A stretch of 64,000 nt of DNA from Beijerinckiaceae bacterium (GTDB lineage Bacteria; Pseudomonadota; Alphaproteobacteria; Rhizobiales; Beijerinckiaceae). Below, in pieces: positions 42,541-52,262 of this stretch. Numbering within the stretch: position 1 is the first letter of the stretch; each line of letters starts with the position of its first letter. The notes beneath the pieces are model-generated. The model had not been told where the DNA came from. It saw only the letters and a list, made by a program, of their open reading frames with translations, and made no database searches. Location: positions 62,001 to 126,000 of the forward strand of contig CANBNG010000001.1 of assembly GCA_947370975.1 (NCBI GenBank), read 5' to 3'. Made by a program: the position numbers and the translations under genes.

Positions 42541-44256
42541 GTGTCAGAGACCAAAAGCGTGGGCTTCCCTGCTCCGTCGGCCCTAGGGCCGATGGGCACG
42601 CAGCTTTGGCGTGGTCTCGCCGGCGCGCAGGAATTCATGCGTCAGCCCGCCATCGTTCGCGCAACTCCGATTTTTCTCGTCTCCCTGATCGTCATGGTCG
42701 GCATCCTCGCCATCTTCCTGATGCGCGAACCCACCATGATGCAGCTGTTTCCTCACCTTGGCGACGAAGACAAATCGCTGGTCATGCAGACGCTGGAAAC
42801 GCAGGGCATCAAGGCAAAGCTCGATTCCTCCAGCGGCCATGTCATGGTTGCGCGCGCCGATTTCTACCGCGCCAAGATTTCTCTGGCCGCCGCCGGCCTG
42901 CCGAAATCGTCAGTCTCTGGCTATGACCTGCTGACGCAAATGCCGCTGGGCGCGAGCCGCGCGGTCGAACAGGTCAAGCTGAAACAGGCGCAGGAAAACG
43001 AACTCGCTCGCTCGATCATGGAAATCCGCGACATCGATGGCGCGCGTGTGCATCTAGCCATTCCCGAGCGCTCGGCTTTCGTGCGCGACCAGAACCCGCC
43101 GACAGCCTCCGTCTTCGTGCGTCTTGCGCCGGGCCGCAGCCTGTCGCTTGGCCAGGTGCAATCGATCACCAATCTGGTGAGCTCCAGCGTGCCTTATCTC
43201 CCGGTCGCCAATGTGACTGTTGTCGATCAGACCGGCGCGCTGTTGACGAACCCGCAGCGCGACAACGACCTTGGCCTCTCCGCACAGCAGCTTGAACACA
43301 AGACCCGCATCGAAAAGCTGCTGCGCGAGCGCATCGCCAATCTGTTGACGCCGATTGTCGGCCTCGGCAATTTCAATTCGGAAGTTAACGCCGAGCTCGA
43401 TTTCACGCGCACGGAACAGACCAACGAAACCTATGATCCCGCCTCGCAGGCCATCCGCAGCCAGCAGGAAACGATTCAGGAATCGGCAGATGCCCGCCCG
43501 CGCGGCGTGCCCGGCGCAACATCCAACCAGCCGCCAAACACTCCCAATCTGACTGCAACGCCGGCGCCGGCTGCAGCAGCGGCCAGTGCCACGGATGCTG
43601 CAAAGAACCGGTCCAGCACCACCGTCAAGAATTATGAAGTCAGCCGTGAAGTGCGCTCGACGCGCCGCTCGTCCGGCGACATCAAACGTCTCAGTCTCGC
43701 GGTCGTCGTTCGCTCGGGAACAATGCTCGACGAGAATGGCAAGACTGTCGAAAAGCCCATGTCGGATGCCGAGCGTGGCCGCCTGACCGAACTGCTCCAG
43801 GAGGCCGTTGGCTATTCCGCGGATCGCGGCGACAAGATCACCTTGCTGTCCAGCTCCTTTGCCGAAGAGCAGAAATATGAAGGTCGCAGCTGGTATGATG
43901 CGCCCTGGCTTGAAGATGCGATCAAGCAGCTTGTCATCGTCCTGATCCTTGGCGTTGTCGTTCTGGGAGCGCTCAAGCCCTTCCTCGAGCGCCTGCTCGA
44001 CCGCTCCATGACCTCTGCCATGCGGATGGATGAGCCGATTGTCGGGGCCGGTGAATCGATCGAGGTGCGCGAAGGCGAGACGCTTGAAGACATCAAGGCG
44101 CGTCTCAAGCCCAAGAAGGCCGCGATCTCCGCCGAGATGCTCGATACCGCCAATACCTATGACGACAAGGTCACCCTCATCCGCATGCTCGTCGGCGATG
44201 ATGCTGGCCGCGTCACTGCCGTGCTGAAATCGCTGATCCAGCGCGACCTCGACTAA
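42541..44256 (+). CDS. fliF: flagellar MS-ring protein FliF
   Basis: MS-ring subunit of 571 residues starting with GTG. Two membrane helices: about 44-61 (IFLVSLIVMVGILAIFLM) and about 460-482 (LVIVLILGVVVLGAL). Between them are the ring-building motifs, with LIPERSAF-like HLAIPERSAFVRDQ, and a long Ala/Pro/Thr-rich loop (about 300-360). The C-terminal cytoplasmic tail with EEGETLEDIKARL-type sequence binds FliG. fliG follows 16 bases later. Confidence 0.96.
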   Translation: MSETKSVGFPAPSALGPMGTQLWRGLAGAQEFMRQPAIVRATPIFLVSLIVMVGILAIFLMREPTMMQLFPHLGDEDKSLVMQTLETQGIKAKLDSSSGHVMVARADFYRAKISLAAAGLPKSSVSGYDLLTQMPLGASRAVEQVKLKQAQENELARSIMEIRDIDGARVHLAIPERSAFVRDQNPPTASVFVRLAPGRSLSLGQVQSITNLVSSSVPYLPVANVTVVDQTGALLTNPQRDNDLGLSAQQLEHKTRIEKLLRERIANLLTPIVGLGNFNSEVNAELDFTRTEQTNETYDPASQAIRSQQETIQESADARPRGVPGATSNQPPNTPNLTATPAPAAAAASATDAAKNRSSTTVKNYEVSREVRSTRRSSGDIKRLSLAVVVRSGTMLDENGKTVEKPMSDAERGRLTELLQEAVGYSADRGDKITLLSSSFAEEQKYEGRSWYDAPWLEDAIKQLVIVLILGVVVLGALKPFLERLLDRSMTSAMRMDEPIVGAGESIEVREGETLEDIKARLKPKKAAISAEMLDTANTYDDKVTLIRMLVGDDAGRVTAVLKSLIQRDLD

Positions 44257-44272
44257 GGACACAGGCAAGACA

Positions 44273-45325
44273 ATGGCTGAGCCCGCGCCGACACCGCCGA
44301 CGCCCACCGATCAGGAAAATGAAAATGCTGTCCGGCTTTTGTCGGGCACGCAGAAATGCGCGATCCTGATGCTTCTGCTGGGTGAGGACGAGGCGTCCGA
44401 AATTCTGAAGAACCTCTCGCCGCGCGAAGTTCAGCAGCTCGGCAGCGCCATGTATTCCGTGGCCGAAGTCGATCAGCGCACCGTCAACATTGTGCTCGAC
44501 GAATTTCTGTCCATCATCAAGGCGCAGACCTCTGTGGGTCTTGGCGCGGATGGCTACATCCGCCGCATGTTGGTGAAGGCGCTCGGCGAGGACAAGGCCG
44601 GGAGCATCCTGACCCGCATCACGCCGTCCAACAGCTCGAAGGGCATTGAAATCCTGCAATGGATGGACGCCCGCTCGATTGCCGAAATGATCGAGGGTGA
44701 ACATCCCCAGATCATCGGCCTGATCGTGGCTCATCTCGATTATGCCGTTGCCGCCGACGTGTTGATCGTGCTGCCCGAAGAGATCCAGCACGAAGTCCTG
44801 CATCGCGTGGCAACGCTCGATTCCGTGCAGCCCGAAGCCATCGAGCAGCTCGAACGCGTCATGCAGCTCCAGTTCCAGGCGAACACATCCTTGCGCGCTT
44901 CCAAGATCGGCGGCATCAAGGCCGCCGCCAAGATCATGAACTTCACGCAGGCGGGCACCGAAGCCCGGATCATGAAGAACCTGACGAAGCTCGACAAGAA
45001 CCTGATGATCAGCATCCAGGAGAACATGTTCGTCTTCGAGAACCTGATCGCGGTCGACGACAAGAACCTCGGCATCCTGATGCGCAACATCGATGCGGAA
45101 GATCTCGCCATCGCCCTGAAGGGCGGCGACGAACTGCTGCGCGACAAGATCCTCGGCTGTATGTCGCAACGCGCCGCCGCGGCCATCATCGACGAGATGG
45201 AAGCCAAGGGCCCGATGCGCGTGACCGAAGTGCAGGAAGCGCAGAAGCGCATCATCGCGGTTGCACGCAAGCTGTCTGATGCCGGCACCATGGTCCTGGC
45301 GGGACGTGGCGACGATTATGTCTGA
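44273..45325 (+). CDS. fliG: flagellar rotor/switch protein FliG
   Basis: Torque-generating rotor protein, 350 residues. FliG N-domain (ILMLLLGEDEASEILKNL), middle domain with the EHPQ motif (MIEGEHPQIIGLIVAHL), and C-terminal charged ridge with LIAVDDKNLGILMRNID and the late KGPMRVTEVQEAQKRII. The last codons overlap the fliH start by 8 bases. Confidence 0.96.
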   Translation: MAEPAPTPPTPTDQENENAVRLLSGTQKCAILMLLLGEDEASEILKNLSPREVQQLGSAMYSVAEVDQRTVNIVLDEFLSIIKAQTSVGLGADGYIRRMLVKALGEDKAGSILTRITPSNSSKGIEILQWMDARSIAEMIEGEHPQIIGLIVAHLDYAVAADVLIVLPEEIQHEVLHRVATLDSVQPEAIEQLERVMQLQFQANTSLRASKIGGIKAAAKIMNFTQAGTEARIMKNLTKLDKNLMISIQENMFVFENLIAVDDKNLGILMRNIDAEDLAIALKGGDELLRDKILGCMSQRAAAAIIDEMEAKGPMRVTEVQEAQKRIIAVARKLSDAGTMVLAGRGDDYV

Positions 45326-46082
45326 CAAGACGCAGCGCAGAATTCCGCTGACCGAAGTCGCCGGACTTATTCCGCGCAGCGACTTTGTCGAAGACAATCG
45401 GTTCGGGCGCGCGCCCGATCCGGCCTTCGTTCCGTGGGGCAAGGGCAGCTTCAAGCCGCTTGAACAGGTCGCCCCGCAAAAGGCGCCCGAGCCTGAGCCC
45501 GAGCCCGAACCTGCGCCGCCGCCACCCCCGCCGCCGGTAGCGCCGCCCGCGCCACCGCCGCGCGCGCCCACGCCACCGCCACCTGTCGAGCCGACACCCT
45601 CGCCCGAGGAAATCATCGCCGCCATCGAGCAGTCGCGCGAGGACGGACGCGCCATCGGCTATCAGCAGGGGCTCGAGGCCGCGCGCCGCGAACTGGGCGA
45701 TGTGCTCTCCACATTGAAGAAGATGGAAAGCGAGCTGACGATGCTCGCCCACGACGCCGTGCAGCGGAACGCAGACGTCATGGCCCATCATGTCCGCCGG
45801 ATCGCGCAGGATCTGTTTGGCGCTGTCTTTGCCGAAATGCCGGAGGTTTTTGTCGAGCGCATCAAGAATGCCGCGGAGACCTTCACCAAGGCCGGCGCGG
45901 ATTTCACGCTCTCGCTGAGCCCGCATGATGCGCTTACACTCGGGCCGCTTTTGAAGACGGTCGAGATTTTTGAGAAAATCCGCATCATCGAGGAAGACGA
46001 GCTTCAGGCTGGCGCTTTCCGCCTCTCGTCGCGCGATCTCGATTATGAAGATGCGCCCTATCTGAATGAATCGGCAAACTGA
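45318..46082 (+). CDS. fliH: flagellar assembly protein FliH, proline-rich linker
   Basis: A 254-residue FliH that brings the ATPase FliI to the export gate. The ATG at 45318 overlaps the fliG stop; a longer frame lies inside fliG. Residues 55-96 are almost all Pro, Glu and Ala (alternating EP then PPP runs), longer than a usual FliH linker. The conserved C-terminal domain follows, with AIGYQQGLEAARRELGD and the VMAHHVRRIAQDLFG helix, then RIIEEDELQAGAFRL. fliI starts 2 bases after its stop. Confidence 0.88.
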   Translation: MSDKTQRRIPLTEVAGLIPRSDFVEDNRFGRAPDPAFVPWGKGSFKPLEQVAPQKAPEPEPEPEPAPPPPPPPVAPPAPPPRAPTPPPPVEPTPSPEEIIAAIEQSREDGRAIGYQQGLEAARRELGDVLSTLKKMESELTMLAHDAVQRNADVMAHHVRRIAQDLFGAVFAEMPEVFVERIKNAAETFTKAGADFTLSLSPHDALTLGPLLKTVEIFEKIRIIEEDELQAGAFRLSSRDLDYEDAPYLNESAN

Positions 46083-46084
46083 CC

Positions 46085-47410
46085 ATGGCCGATCTCTCAA
46101 CCGTACTCGACCGACGGCTGCAGCTGATCAAAGCCTCCCGCAAGACCAATGCGGCAGGACGCGTGCGCCGCTATGACGGCCAGATTGTCCACGCCACCTC
46201 GTTTCCCGCAGCTGTTGGCACGGAATGCCGCATCGCCTGCGAAAATGGCGCCTGGGCGCAGGCCGAAGTCATCGGCTTTCTCGACCATTACACGGTGATG
46301 GTGCTGACCGGCGGCCCTGCCCCGCTGCTTGCGGGCGCACGCGTGGAAACCATGCACCGCGCCGATCTCGTGCCAGTGGGCGATGGCCTGCTTGGCCGCG
46401 TCATTGACGGCTCGGGCGCTGTTCTCGATGGACTGCCTGCACCCCATCTCGACGCCAGCTGGCCGCTGCGTGGCGAGAAGGTCAATCCGCTACGCCGCCG
46501 TCCGGTGCGCGAAGCACTCGATGTCGGCGTGCGTGCGCTCAACGGCCTTTTGACGGTTGGTCGCGGCCAGAAAATCGGCATTATCGCGGGCAGCGGCGTC
46601 GGCAAATCGTCCCTGCTCTCCTGCATCGCCCGCTTCACCGAAGCCGATATCGTCATCATCGCGCTGATTGGCGAGCGCGGCCGCGAAGTGTCGGGCTTTG
46701 TCGAAGATCTCTCGGCCTCCCCCTCCTTCGGCCATACGATTGTTGTGGCTGTGCCAGCCGATCAATCGCCGGTGCTGCGTCTGCGCGGTCTCCATCGCGC
46801 CACCGCCTATGCGGAATATTTCCGCTCGCGCGGCAAGAACGTCCTGCTGATGGTCGATTCACTCACCCGCGTTGCCCATGCGCAGCGCGAACTGGGGCTT
46901 GCGCTCGGCGAGCATCCGACGACAAAGGGCTATCCGCCCTCCGTGATTTCGCTGATCGGCTCGGTGCTGGAACGCGGCGGGCTTGACGCCCAAAGCGGCG
47001 GCAGCCTGACCGGCGTCTATACCATTCTCGCCGACGGCGACGACACGACCAACGACCCGATTGTCGATACGTCACGCGCGATTCTCGATGGCCATGTGGT
47101 GCTCTCGCGCAAGCAGGCTGAACAGGGCATTTTCCCCGCCATTGACGTCAACGCCTCAATCAGCCGCACGATGATCGATTGCGTCACCGGCGGCCATATG
47201 GCGCGCGCCCGAAAATTCCGTCGCTATCTCAGCCTCTGGGAGCAGAACCGCGACCTTATGCTGCTTGGCGGCTATCAGACCGGACAGGATCCGGAACTCG
47301 ACATGGCTTTCCAGATCCATTCGTCGCTTGTTGGCTACATCGCCCAGGGCATGCAGGAGCGCTCGACCTTGATCGAGAGCGAAGCACGCCTGCAAGCCCT
47401 CCTCCCGTGA
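46085..47410 (+). CDS. fliI: flagellum-specific ATPase FliI
   Basis: Export ATPase of 441 residues in the F1-beta-like family. Walker A is AGSGVGKS (168-175), Walker B region is VLLMVDSLTRVAHAQRE, and the catalytic Glu is in IGERGREVSGFVE. The N-terminal beta-barrel begins after about 20 residues that bind FliH. Downstream fliJ begins 7 bases after the stop. Confidence 0.97.
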   Translation: MADLSTVLDRRLQLIKASRKTNAAGRVRRYDGQIVHATSFPAAVGTECRIACENGAWAQAEVIGFLDHYTVMVLTGGPAPLLAGARVETMHRADLVPVGDGLLGRVIDGSGAVLDGLPAPHLDASWPLRGEKVNPLRRRPVREALDVGVRALNGLLTVGRGQKIGIIAGSGVGKSSLLSCIARFTEADIVIIALIGERGREVSGFVEDLSASPSFGHTIVVAVPADQSPVLRLRGLHRATAYAEYFRSRGKNVLLMVDSLTRVAHAQRELGLALGEHPTTKGYPPSVISLIGSVLERGGLDAQSGGSLTGVYTILADGDDTTNDPIVDTSRAILDGHVVLSRKQAEQGIFPAIDVNASISRTMIDCVTGGHMARARKFRRYLSLWEQNRDLMLLGGYQTGQDPELDMAFQIHSSLVGYIAQGMQERSTLIESEARLQALLP

Positions 47411-47417
47411 GGCAGCG

Positions 47418-47825
47418 ATGAACCGCGCGCGGACGCTGAAACTGATTGCCCTCAAGCACACAATCGAGCTTCAGGCCTATCGCCGCGAGGCGGGACGGCT
47501 CAATGACGAGCTGACGCGCCTGAAAAACCGGCGCACGCAGATCAACGACCTCGAGGTCGGCTACCGCGAACATCTCGCCCTGCCAGACCTACGCGTGCCT
47601 GAATATCGGGACGTCATGCAGATCATCGGCCGCCTGCGCGAACGCCGCGATATCGACGATGCTCGCCGGGATATTCTGAGCGTCGAACAGGTGCGCCTGA
47701 GCGAAATTCTGGCCAAGAAACAGCGCCAGATCGAGCGGCTGGAACAGGAAGCCATCGAGGTGCTGAGAACCGAGCGCTACGCGCTCGAAGAACGGCTCGA
47801 AAGCCTGAACCCGGCAAGGCGATAG
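47418..47825 (+). CDS. fliJ: flagellar export chaperone-like FliJ
   Basis: A 135-residue, strongly charged, almost wholly coiled-coil protein (heptads across LKHTIELQAYRREAGRL to IERLEQEAIEVL), fitting FliJ, the stalk-like partner of FliI. Sequence is poorly conserved in the family, so the call rests on size, coiled coil and the position after fliI. It ends the fleT-fliEFGHIJ operon; the next promoter starts 1 base after its stop. Confidence 0.85.
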   Translation: MNRARTLKLIALKHTIELQAYRREAGRLNDELTRLKNRRTQINDLEVGYREHLALPDLRVPEYRDVMQIIGRLRERRDIDDARRDILSVEQVRLSEILAKKQRQIERLEQEAIEVLRTERYALEERLESLNPARR

Positions 47826-47840
47826 TGGCACGTGGCTTGC
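47826..47840 (+). promoter_or_regulatory. sigma54 promoter of the fliK-to-flhB operon
   Basis: TGGCAC (47826-47831), five bases, TTGC (47837-47840), a perfect consensus starting right after the fliJ stop. Predicted start near 47852, about 41 bases before the fliK ATG. Confidence 0.88.
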
Positions 47841-47892
47841 TAAGTTAACGCTAACTGACGGAAATCTGACACCCATTTATCGTCTTTGAGGA

Positions 47893-50055
47893 ATGCCGGA
47901 CGTGCAGCCGCTCGCACCACAATTGGCCGTAGTCAGCAGGGACGCGAGCGACGCTTTTAGCGCGCTCGACACCTCTGCGCCGACGACGCCTGTGCAGGCG
48001 TTTGACGTCCTCATGGCTGGCGCGACCGCAGTTGCTGCCCCGCAGAGCGGCAAGGTCGAGCCCGGCGCCGCCTCGGCTGAAACTCTTGCCGACCCGGCCA
48101 CAGTGAGCCAGGCAGAAGCCGATGCCTCTGTCGCCGCGCTGACGGCTGCCACAAGCCTCGCGACCCGTGGCATGACGGCAAGGGCCCCCGCCATTTCGAC
48201 GATCAAACTGGTTGTCTCGCCCGCCATTCTTGTCGATGCGAGCGCGAGCAGTGACGCGATCCCGCTCGATCCGGCCAATGATCTTGCGCCGTTCACGCAG
48301 CCCGCTCAGAGCGAGGACGCCGCAGCAGCGCTCATCCAGCTTGAGGCCGCACAACTTCAGACCGTGCAGCCGGCCGCGCCCGTGGCAGATCAGCCTGTCA
48401 TCGCCGAGACGCTTGCCGAGGCACTTGCCGAAAGCGATATTCCCGCATCCGAAACCGCATCCAAGCCCAGCACGCTGGATGCGCTCGTCCTGGTGACAAC
48501 GGCTGGACCCGGTCTCAGCATCGCCCCCGTGACCTATCAGACCTCGCTCAGCGCCTTGCCCCCGCAGGATGAGCAGCCTTCAGTCGCCGCCCCTGTGCAG
48601 GCCGAGGCCGTCGCGCCGATCGAGAATTCTGCCAAGCTCGCGGACGCCACGCACGCGGTCGCAATCGAGACTTTGGCCAATGAGCCGGGCATTGATCCGG
48701 CCAATGAAAACGCTGTCGTCGCCCCGCACGCGGCTGCGCCGATCATCGAGACTGATGATCTCGCCGTTGCGAGCACGATGACAGTTCCGGGCCTCGCGGC
48801 GGCTCCTGTCGTGACGCCCACCGACGAGCCGCAGACCCCGCAGCTTGGCGAGGCCATGCCATCTTCCAGCGCGATCGTGTCGATGACACCCGTTGCGCCC
48901 GCGCCGATTGTTGTGACGCATGACGACAAGGGAGAGCGGACCAGCGACTTGCCCGAAGTTTCGCCCAAGGCCGGCACTGACGCACCCAAAGCCACGGACA
49001 ATGCGACGCCTGACGCTGTTGCAAAGCCTGCCGATACCACCGCACCGGAGATCATCGATCCGAACGCAGCAGCGGCTCTGCGCGCGGATATCGTCGTGAT
49101 GACAAGACCCGAAGTGCTCGAGGGCAACGAAATCCGACCCGACGGCCGTCGTGGAGCCACCACACGGATGCAGGATTTCAAGAGCGCCGTCGCCGCCTAC
49201 CGCAGCGCTCCTCTGAGTCCGCCCGCAGCACGCAGCGCGCCCGAATTTACGCTTGAGGTAAACGTGCGCAGCGCCTCCCCGGTGCGCTCTGACGCGCCCG
49301 CACAGGCCAGTGCAGCACCTTTGCCGGCTTCTGAGTTTGGCGCGCAGACTGGCGAGATCACGGACGGCGTCCTGCCTCCCAAGCAAGAAGCCTCTGCGGT
49401 ACTGAGCCTTTCGAGAGCCGCGACAAAATTTGCAGATGCGGCGGCTGTGACCGAGGCCGGCAACGAGCGCCACGCCACTGTTCAATTGCAAGATTTCATC
49501 AAGCTCGGCCTGCGCGAAATCGAAGTCACAACAGGCCAGCCTGCCGTAGTCGAAACTTCGGCCCCCGTGCCCTATTCGCCTGCGACGACAGACCCGCTCT
49601 CGCAGGCTGGCCGCAGCGCACCTGCCGGCAGCGCCGCTGCTACGGCCGCGGCGAGCGAACCGGGCGCCGACACCGAGCGCCGCGCCATTGCAGCCGACAT
49701 GCGCACCCGGGCGCTCGAACGCCAGATCGTGAATGCGGCCCGCTCCGGCAGCGATATCGTTCGCATGCAATTATATCCGCCGGGCCTCGGTCAGGTTTTG
49801 ATCCGCATGACGATGGATGGGTCGCGTATGCGTCTGTCCTCACGCACCACCAATGCAGAAGCTGCTGAAGCCTTGCGTCAGGGCGAGAATGGCTTGCGCG
49901 AAGCCCTTGCCGGCAGCGGCTTCGATCTTGCGGAATTCGACGTGTCTGACCAGGACCACGACGAAGGCGATGCGCGCCAGCGCCAGCCTGAAACAAAAAT
50001 TAAAACTCCCGACGCAGCCAAGACCGATGTCTTTGCTGTCGACATGAACGCCTAA
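47893..50055 (+). CDS. fliK: flagellar hook-length control protein FliK
   Basis: A 720-residue hook-length ruler. The first about 600 residues are Ala/Pro/Thr/Val-rich, low in structure and without conserved motifs. The C-terminal Flg_hook domain (about 620-700) is recognisable: RQIVNAARSGSDIVRMQLYP, LGQVLIRMTMDGSRM, and the FDLAEFDVSDQD end. It is large for FliK, which would suit a long hook. fliL starts 15 bases later. Confidence 0.85.
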   Translation: MPDVQPLAPQLAVVSRDASDAFSALDTSAPTTPVQAFDVLMAGATAVAAPQSGKVEPGAASAETLADPATVSQAEADASVAALTAATSLATRGMTARAPAISTIKLVVSPAILVDASASSDAIPLDPANDLAPFTQPAQSEDAAAALIQLEAAQLQTVQPAAPVADQPVIAETLAEALAESDIPASETASKPSTLDALVLVTTAGPGLSIAPVTYQTSLSALPPQDEQPSVAAPVQAEAVAPIENSAKLADATHAVAIETLANEPGIDPANENAVVAPHAAAPIIETDDLAVASTMTVPGLAAAPVVTPTDEPQTPQLGEAMPSSSAIVSMTPVAPAPIVVTHDDKGERTSDLPEVSPKAGTDAPKATDNATPDAVAKPADTTAPEIIDPNAAAALRADIVVMTRPEVLEGNEIRPDGRRGATTRMQDFKSAVAAYRSAPLSPPAARSAPEFTLEVNVRSASPVRSDAPAQASAAPLPASEFGAQTGEITDGVLPPKQEASAVLSLSRAATKFADAAAVTEAGNERHATVQLQDFIKLGLREIEVTTGQPAVVETSAPVPYSPATTDPLSQAGRSAPAGSAAATAAASEPGADTERRAIAADMRTRALERQIVNAARSGSDIVRMQLYPPGLGQVLIRMTMDGSRMRLSSRTTNAEAAEALRQGENGLREALAGSGFDLAEFDVSDQDHDEGDARQRQPETKIKTPDAAKTDVFAVDMNA

Positions 50056-50070
50056 AAAAGAGAGGGCAAA

Positions 50071-50703
50071 ATGGCCCAGGAACCTGAAGTCACCGACGAA
50101 CCGAAGAAGAAACTGCCGATCGTCAAGATCCTCGTCGGCGTGGTCGTTGCCATCCTGCTCGTGGGCATTGGCGCGGGCGGCAGCATTCTCTATGCGAAAC
50201 TGACCAAGCCGTCGGATGAAAATCCGCTGGCGATCGTCATAGAACGCAAGGGTGGCGAAGCTGCTGCCGCAGCGCCGGCCAAAGACGACGGTCATGGCGC
50301 GCCCAAGGATGCCGGACACGGCGGCGGACACGGCGAAGCCGCACCTGCCGGCCCAACCGGCAAGGCCGTTCCCTCCAAGGAACAATTTGCCACGACCTAT
50401 TTCGAATTCCCCGGCAATTTCACGACCAATCTGCGCGGCTCCAAGCGCTTCGTGCAGATGAGCATCGGCCTTGCCACACAATACGACAAGAAGGTCATCG
50501 AGAACGTGCAGAAGCACGAAGTCGCGATCCGCGCCGAAGTCCTTGCGCTCGTTGCCGACCAGAGTGAAGCCGACGTGATCGGCATGGACAACCGCAAGCG
50601 CATCCAGACCATAATCAAGGATGCAATCAATCGCATGCTCATGGAGCGGACCGACTTCGGTGGCATTGAGAGCGTCTACATTACCGCTCTTGTGATGCAG
50701 TAA
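50071..50703 (+). CDS. fliL: flagellar basal-body-associated protein FliL
   Basis: A 210-residue inner-membrane protein that supports stator function. One membrane helix at about 17-39 (KILVGVVVAILLVGIGAGG), a His/Gly/Ala-rich linker (about 65-95), then the periplasmic FliL domain with TTYFEFPGNFTTNLRGSKRFVQMSIGLATQ and the end ESVYITALVMQ. AGAGGG is before the ATG. fliM follows 6 bases later. Confidence 0.94.
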   Translation: MAQEPEVTDEPKKKLPIVKILVGVVVAILLVGIGAGGSILYAKLTKPSDENPLAIVIERKGGEAAAAAPAKDDGHGAPKDAGHGGGHGEAAPAGPTGKAVPSKEQFATTYFEFPGNFTTNLRGSKRFVQMSIGLATQYDKKVIENVQKHEVAIRAEVLALVADQSEADVIGMDNRKRIQTIIKDAINRMLMERTDFGGIESVYITALVMQ

Positions 50704-50709
50704 AACCCG

Positions 50710-51669
50710 ATGAGTGCAAACCGCAAGCTCAGCAACGATGAAGTCTCGGCTCTGATCGAGGGCTTGAACACGGGCGAAGTGAAGACCGGAGAGGGTCTTC
50801 GCCGGACGATCGAATACAAGCCCTTCGCTTTCGGCACCGAAGATGCAGGACTGCTGGGCGACATGCATACCTTGCGTCTCATCAACGAGCGTTTTGGACG
50901 TCAGTTGCGCAATGTGCTTTTGCCGATGCTGCGCTTCATGCCGCGCATTTCGACATTGCCGCCTGAAACGAGCCGCTTCGACGAACATATGCGCACGGTG
51001 AGTCAGTTCGTCAGCCTGAGCACGGCGCGCGCCGACGCACTCAAGGGAACGATCCTGATCACCGTTCCGCCGCGCCTGATCAGCATCCTGGTGAATTCGT
51101 TCTTTGGCGGCAAAGGCGATTGTGACGTCACGCATCAGACGGAATTCACGCCGACCGAAGAACGCATCCTGCAAATCATCATCGAGGGTGCACTCCACAC
51201 GCTCGAAGAGAGCTGGAAGGAAGTATTCCCCGTCCATTTCGAATTCATGAGCAGCGAGACAAATCCCGCCTTCACCTCCTTCGTCGAGGGGCAGGAAATC
51301 GTCATCGTGAATTCTTTCGTCGTGCAATTGCCTTATGCCGCGCCCGCTGCCATCAACATCATTTATCCGCGCCAGTCGCTGAAGCAGATCGCAACCATCC
51401 TGCGCAGCAAGATCCAGCGCGTTGGCGATGGCCGCGACCTCAAGTGGGAGCATCGCCTGCAGGAAGCGATCATGCGCATCCCGCTCCATTTCGTTCCCCG
51501 CATCGCGGAACCAACCATCAGCATGCGCGATCTGATGAACATTCACGAAGGCATGGTGGTGGACATTCCGGCCTTCGATCAGGTCAAGATCTACGTCGAA
51601 GGCGAAGTCTTCTTCGAGGGGAATCTGGGCGACCGCGACGGAAAGCTTGCCGTCCGCCTTGTCAGTTAA
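50710..51669 (+). CDS. fliM: flagellar motor switch protein FliM
   Basis: C-ring switch protein of 319 residues. The CheY-binding N-terminal motif is LSNDEVSALIEGL (canonical LSQxExDALL), followed by the middle domain and the C-terminal SpoA domain with FEGNLGDRDGKLAVRL. The gap to fliN is 21 bases. Confidence 0.95.
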   Translation: MSANRKLSNDEVSALIEGLNTGEVKTGEGLRRTIEYKPFAFGTEDAGLLGDMHTLRLINERFGRQLRNVLLPMLRFMPRISTLPPETSRFDEHMRTVSQFVSLSTARADALKGTILITVPPRLISILVNSFFGGKGDCDVTHQTEFTPTEERILQIIIEGALHTLEESWKEVFPVHFEFMSSETNPAFTSFVEGQEIVIVNSFVVQLPYAAPAAINIIYPRQSLKQIATILRSKIQRVGDGRDLKWEHRLQEAIMRIPLHFVPRIAEPTISMRDLMNIHEGMVVDIPAFDQVKIYVEGEVFFEGNLGDRDGKLAVRLVS

Positions 51670-51690
51670 AAACCGAGAACGGAATTTGTT

Positions 51691-51996
51691 ATGTCGACAT
51701 CCGATCAGGACGCAACCGCAAGCACCGTCGACGGCGGCGCTGCCAATATCAGGCGCCTCGAGAATATCGAGGTCCAGCTCACCGTCGAAGTCGGCGGAAC
51801 CAAAATCACGATCGGCGATCTGCTGAAGCTCAACGACGGGTCCATTGTTGAACTCGACCGCCTCACCGGCGAACATCTCGACATTCTCGTGAACGGCACC
51901 CTGCTGGCGCGTGGCGAAGTCGTGCTTGTGGGCGAGCGCCTCGGCATTCGCTTCTCGCAGATTGTTTCGCCCGAAAAGCGCGTCCGCAGTCTGTGA
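51691..51996 (+). CDS. fliN: flagellar motor switch protein FliN
   Basis: A 101-residue SpoA-domain C-ring protein. The short form begins with a 25-residue lead then IEVQLTVEVGGTKITIGDLLKL, SIVELDRLTGEHLDILVN and LARGEVVLVGERLGIRF. The last bases overlap the GTG of fliO (GTGA). Confidence 0.96.
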   Translation: MSTSDQDATASTVDGGAANIRRLENIEVQLTVEVGGTKITIGDLLKLNDGSIVELDRLTGEHLDILVNGTLLARGEVVLVGERLGIRFSQIVSPEKRVRSL

Positions 51997-52262
51997 CATC
52001 AACGGCCCTCTCATCCGCACTGATGACTCTTGTGATCGGCGTGCTGATTGGCGCGGGCATTCTGCTTGCGCGCAAACGCGACGCCCTCCAGAGCCTCTTT
52101 GGCGCGGCCAAAGGGCCCTACAAGGCGGTCGTCGATCTCGCGCCCGGCGTGCGTCTTGCGGTTGTTGAGCTTGATGGCATGACCATCGTCTGCGGCATCG
52201 GCAAGAGCGGGATCACGGCCCTGCAGGTTGTCGATCACGCAAAGCCGCAGGTGGTGGCGTGA
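51993..52262 (+). CDS. fliO: short FliO-like flagellar export protein
   Basis: An 89-residue protein starting with GTG overlapping the fliN stop: one membrane helix at about 10-26 (LMTLVIGVLIGAGILLA) and a small cytoplasmic domain (VRLAVVELDGMTIVCGIGKSGITAL). It fits the position of fliO between fliN and fliP and the FliO layout, but sequence identity to the family is not decisive. It overlaps fliP by GTGA. Confidence 0.75.
   Translation: MTSTALSSALMTLVIGVLIGAGILLARKRDALQSLFGAAKGPYKAVVDLAPGVRLAVVELDGMTIVCGIGKSGITALQVVDHAKPQVVA

Noticed and set aside
45483..45610. Short tandem repeat in fliH that could look like a repeat array
   Set aside because: It is Pro/Glu codon repetition within one gene, with no spacers or conserved direct repeats.
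49840..52020. 726-codon open frame on the minus strand opposite fliK, fliL, fliM and fliN
   Set aside because: It is a codon-bias shadow of recognised flagellar genes in GC-rich DNA and has no family-like motif.
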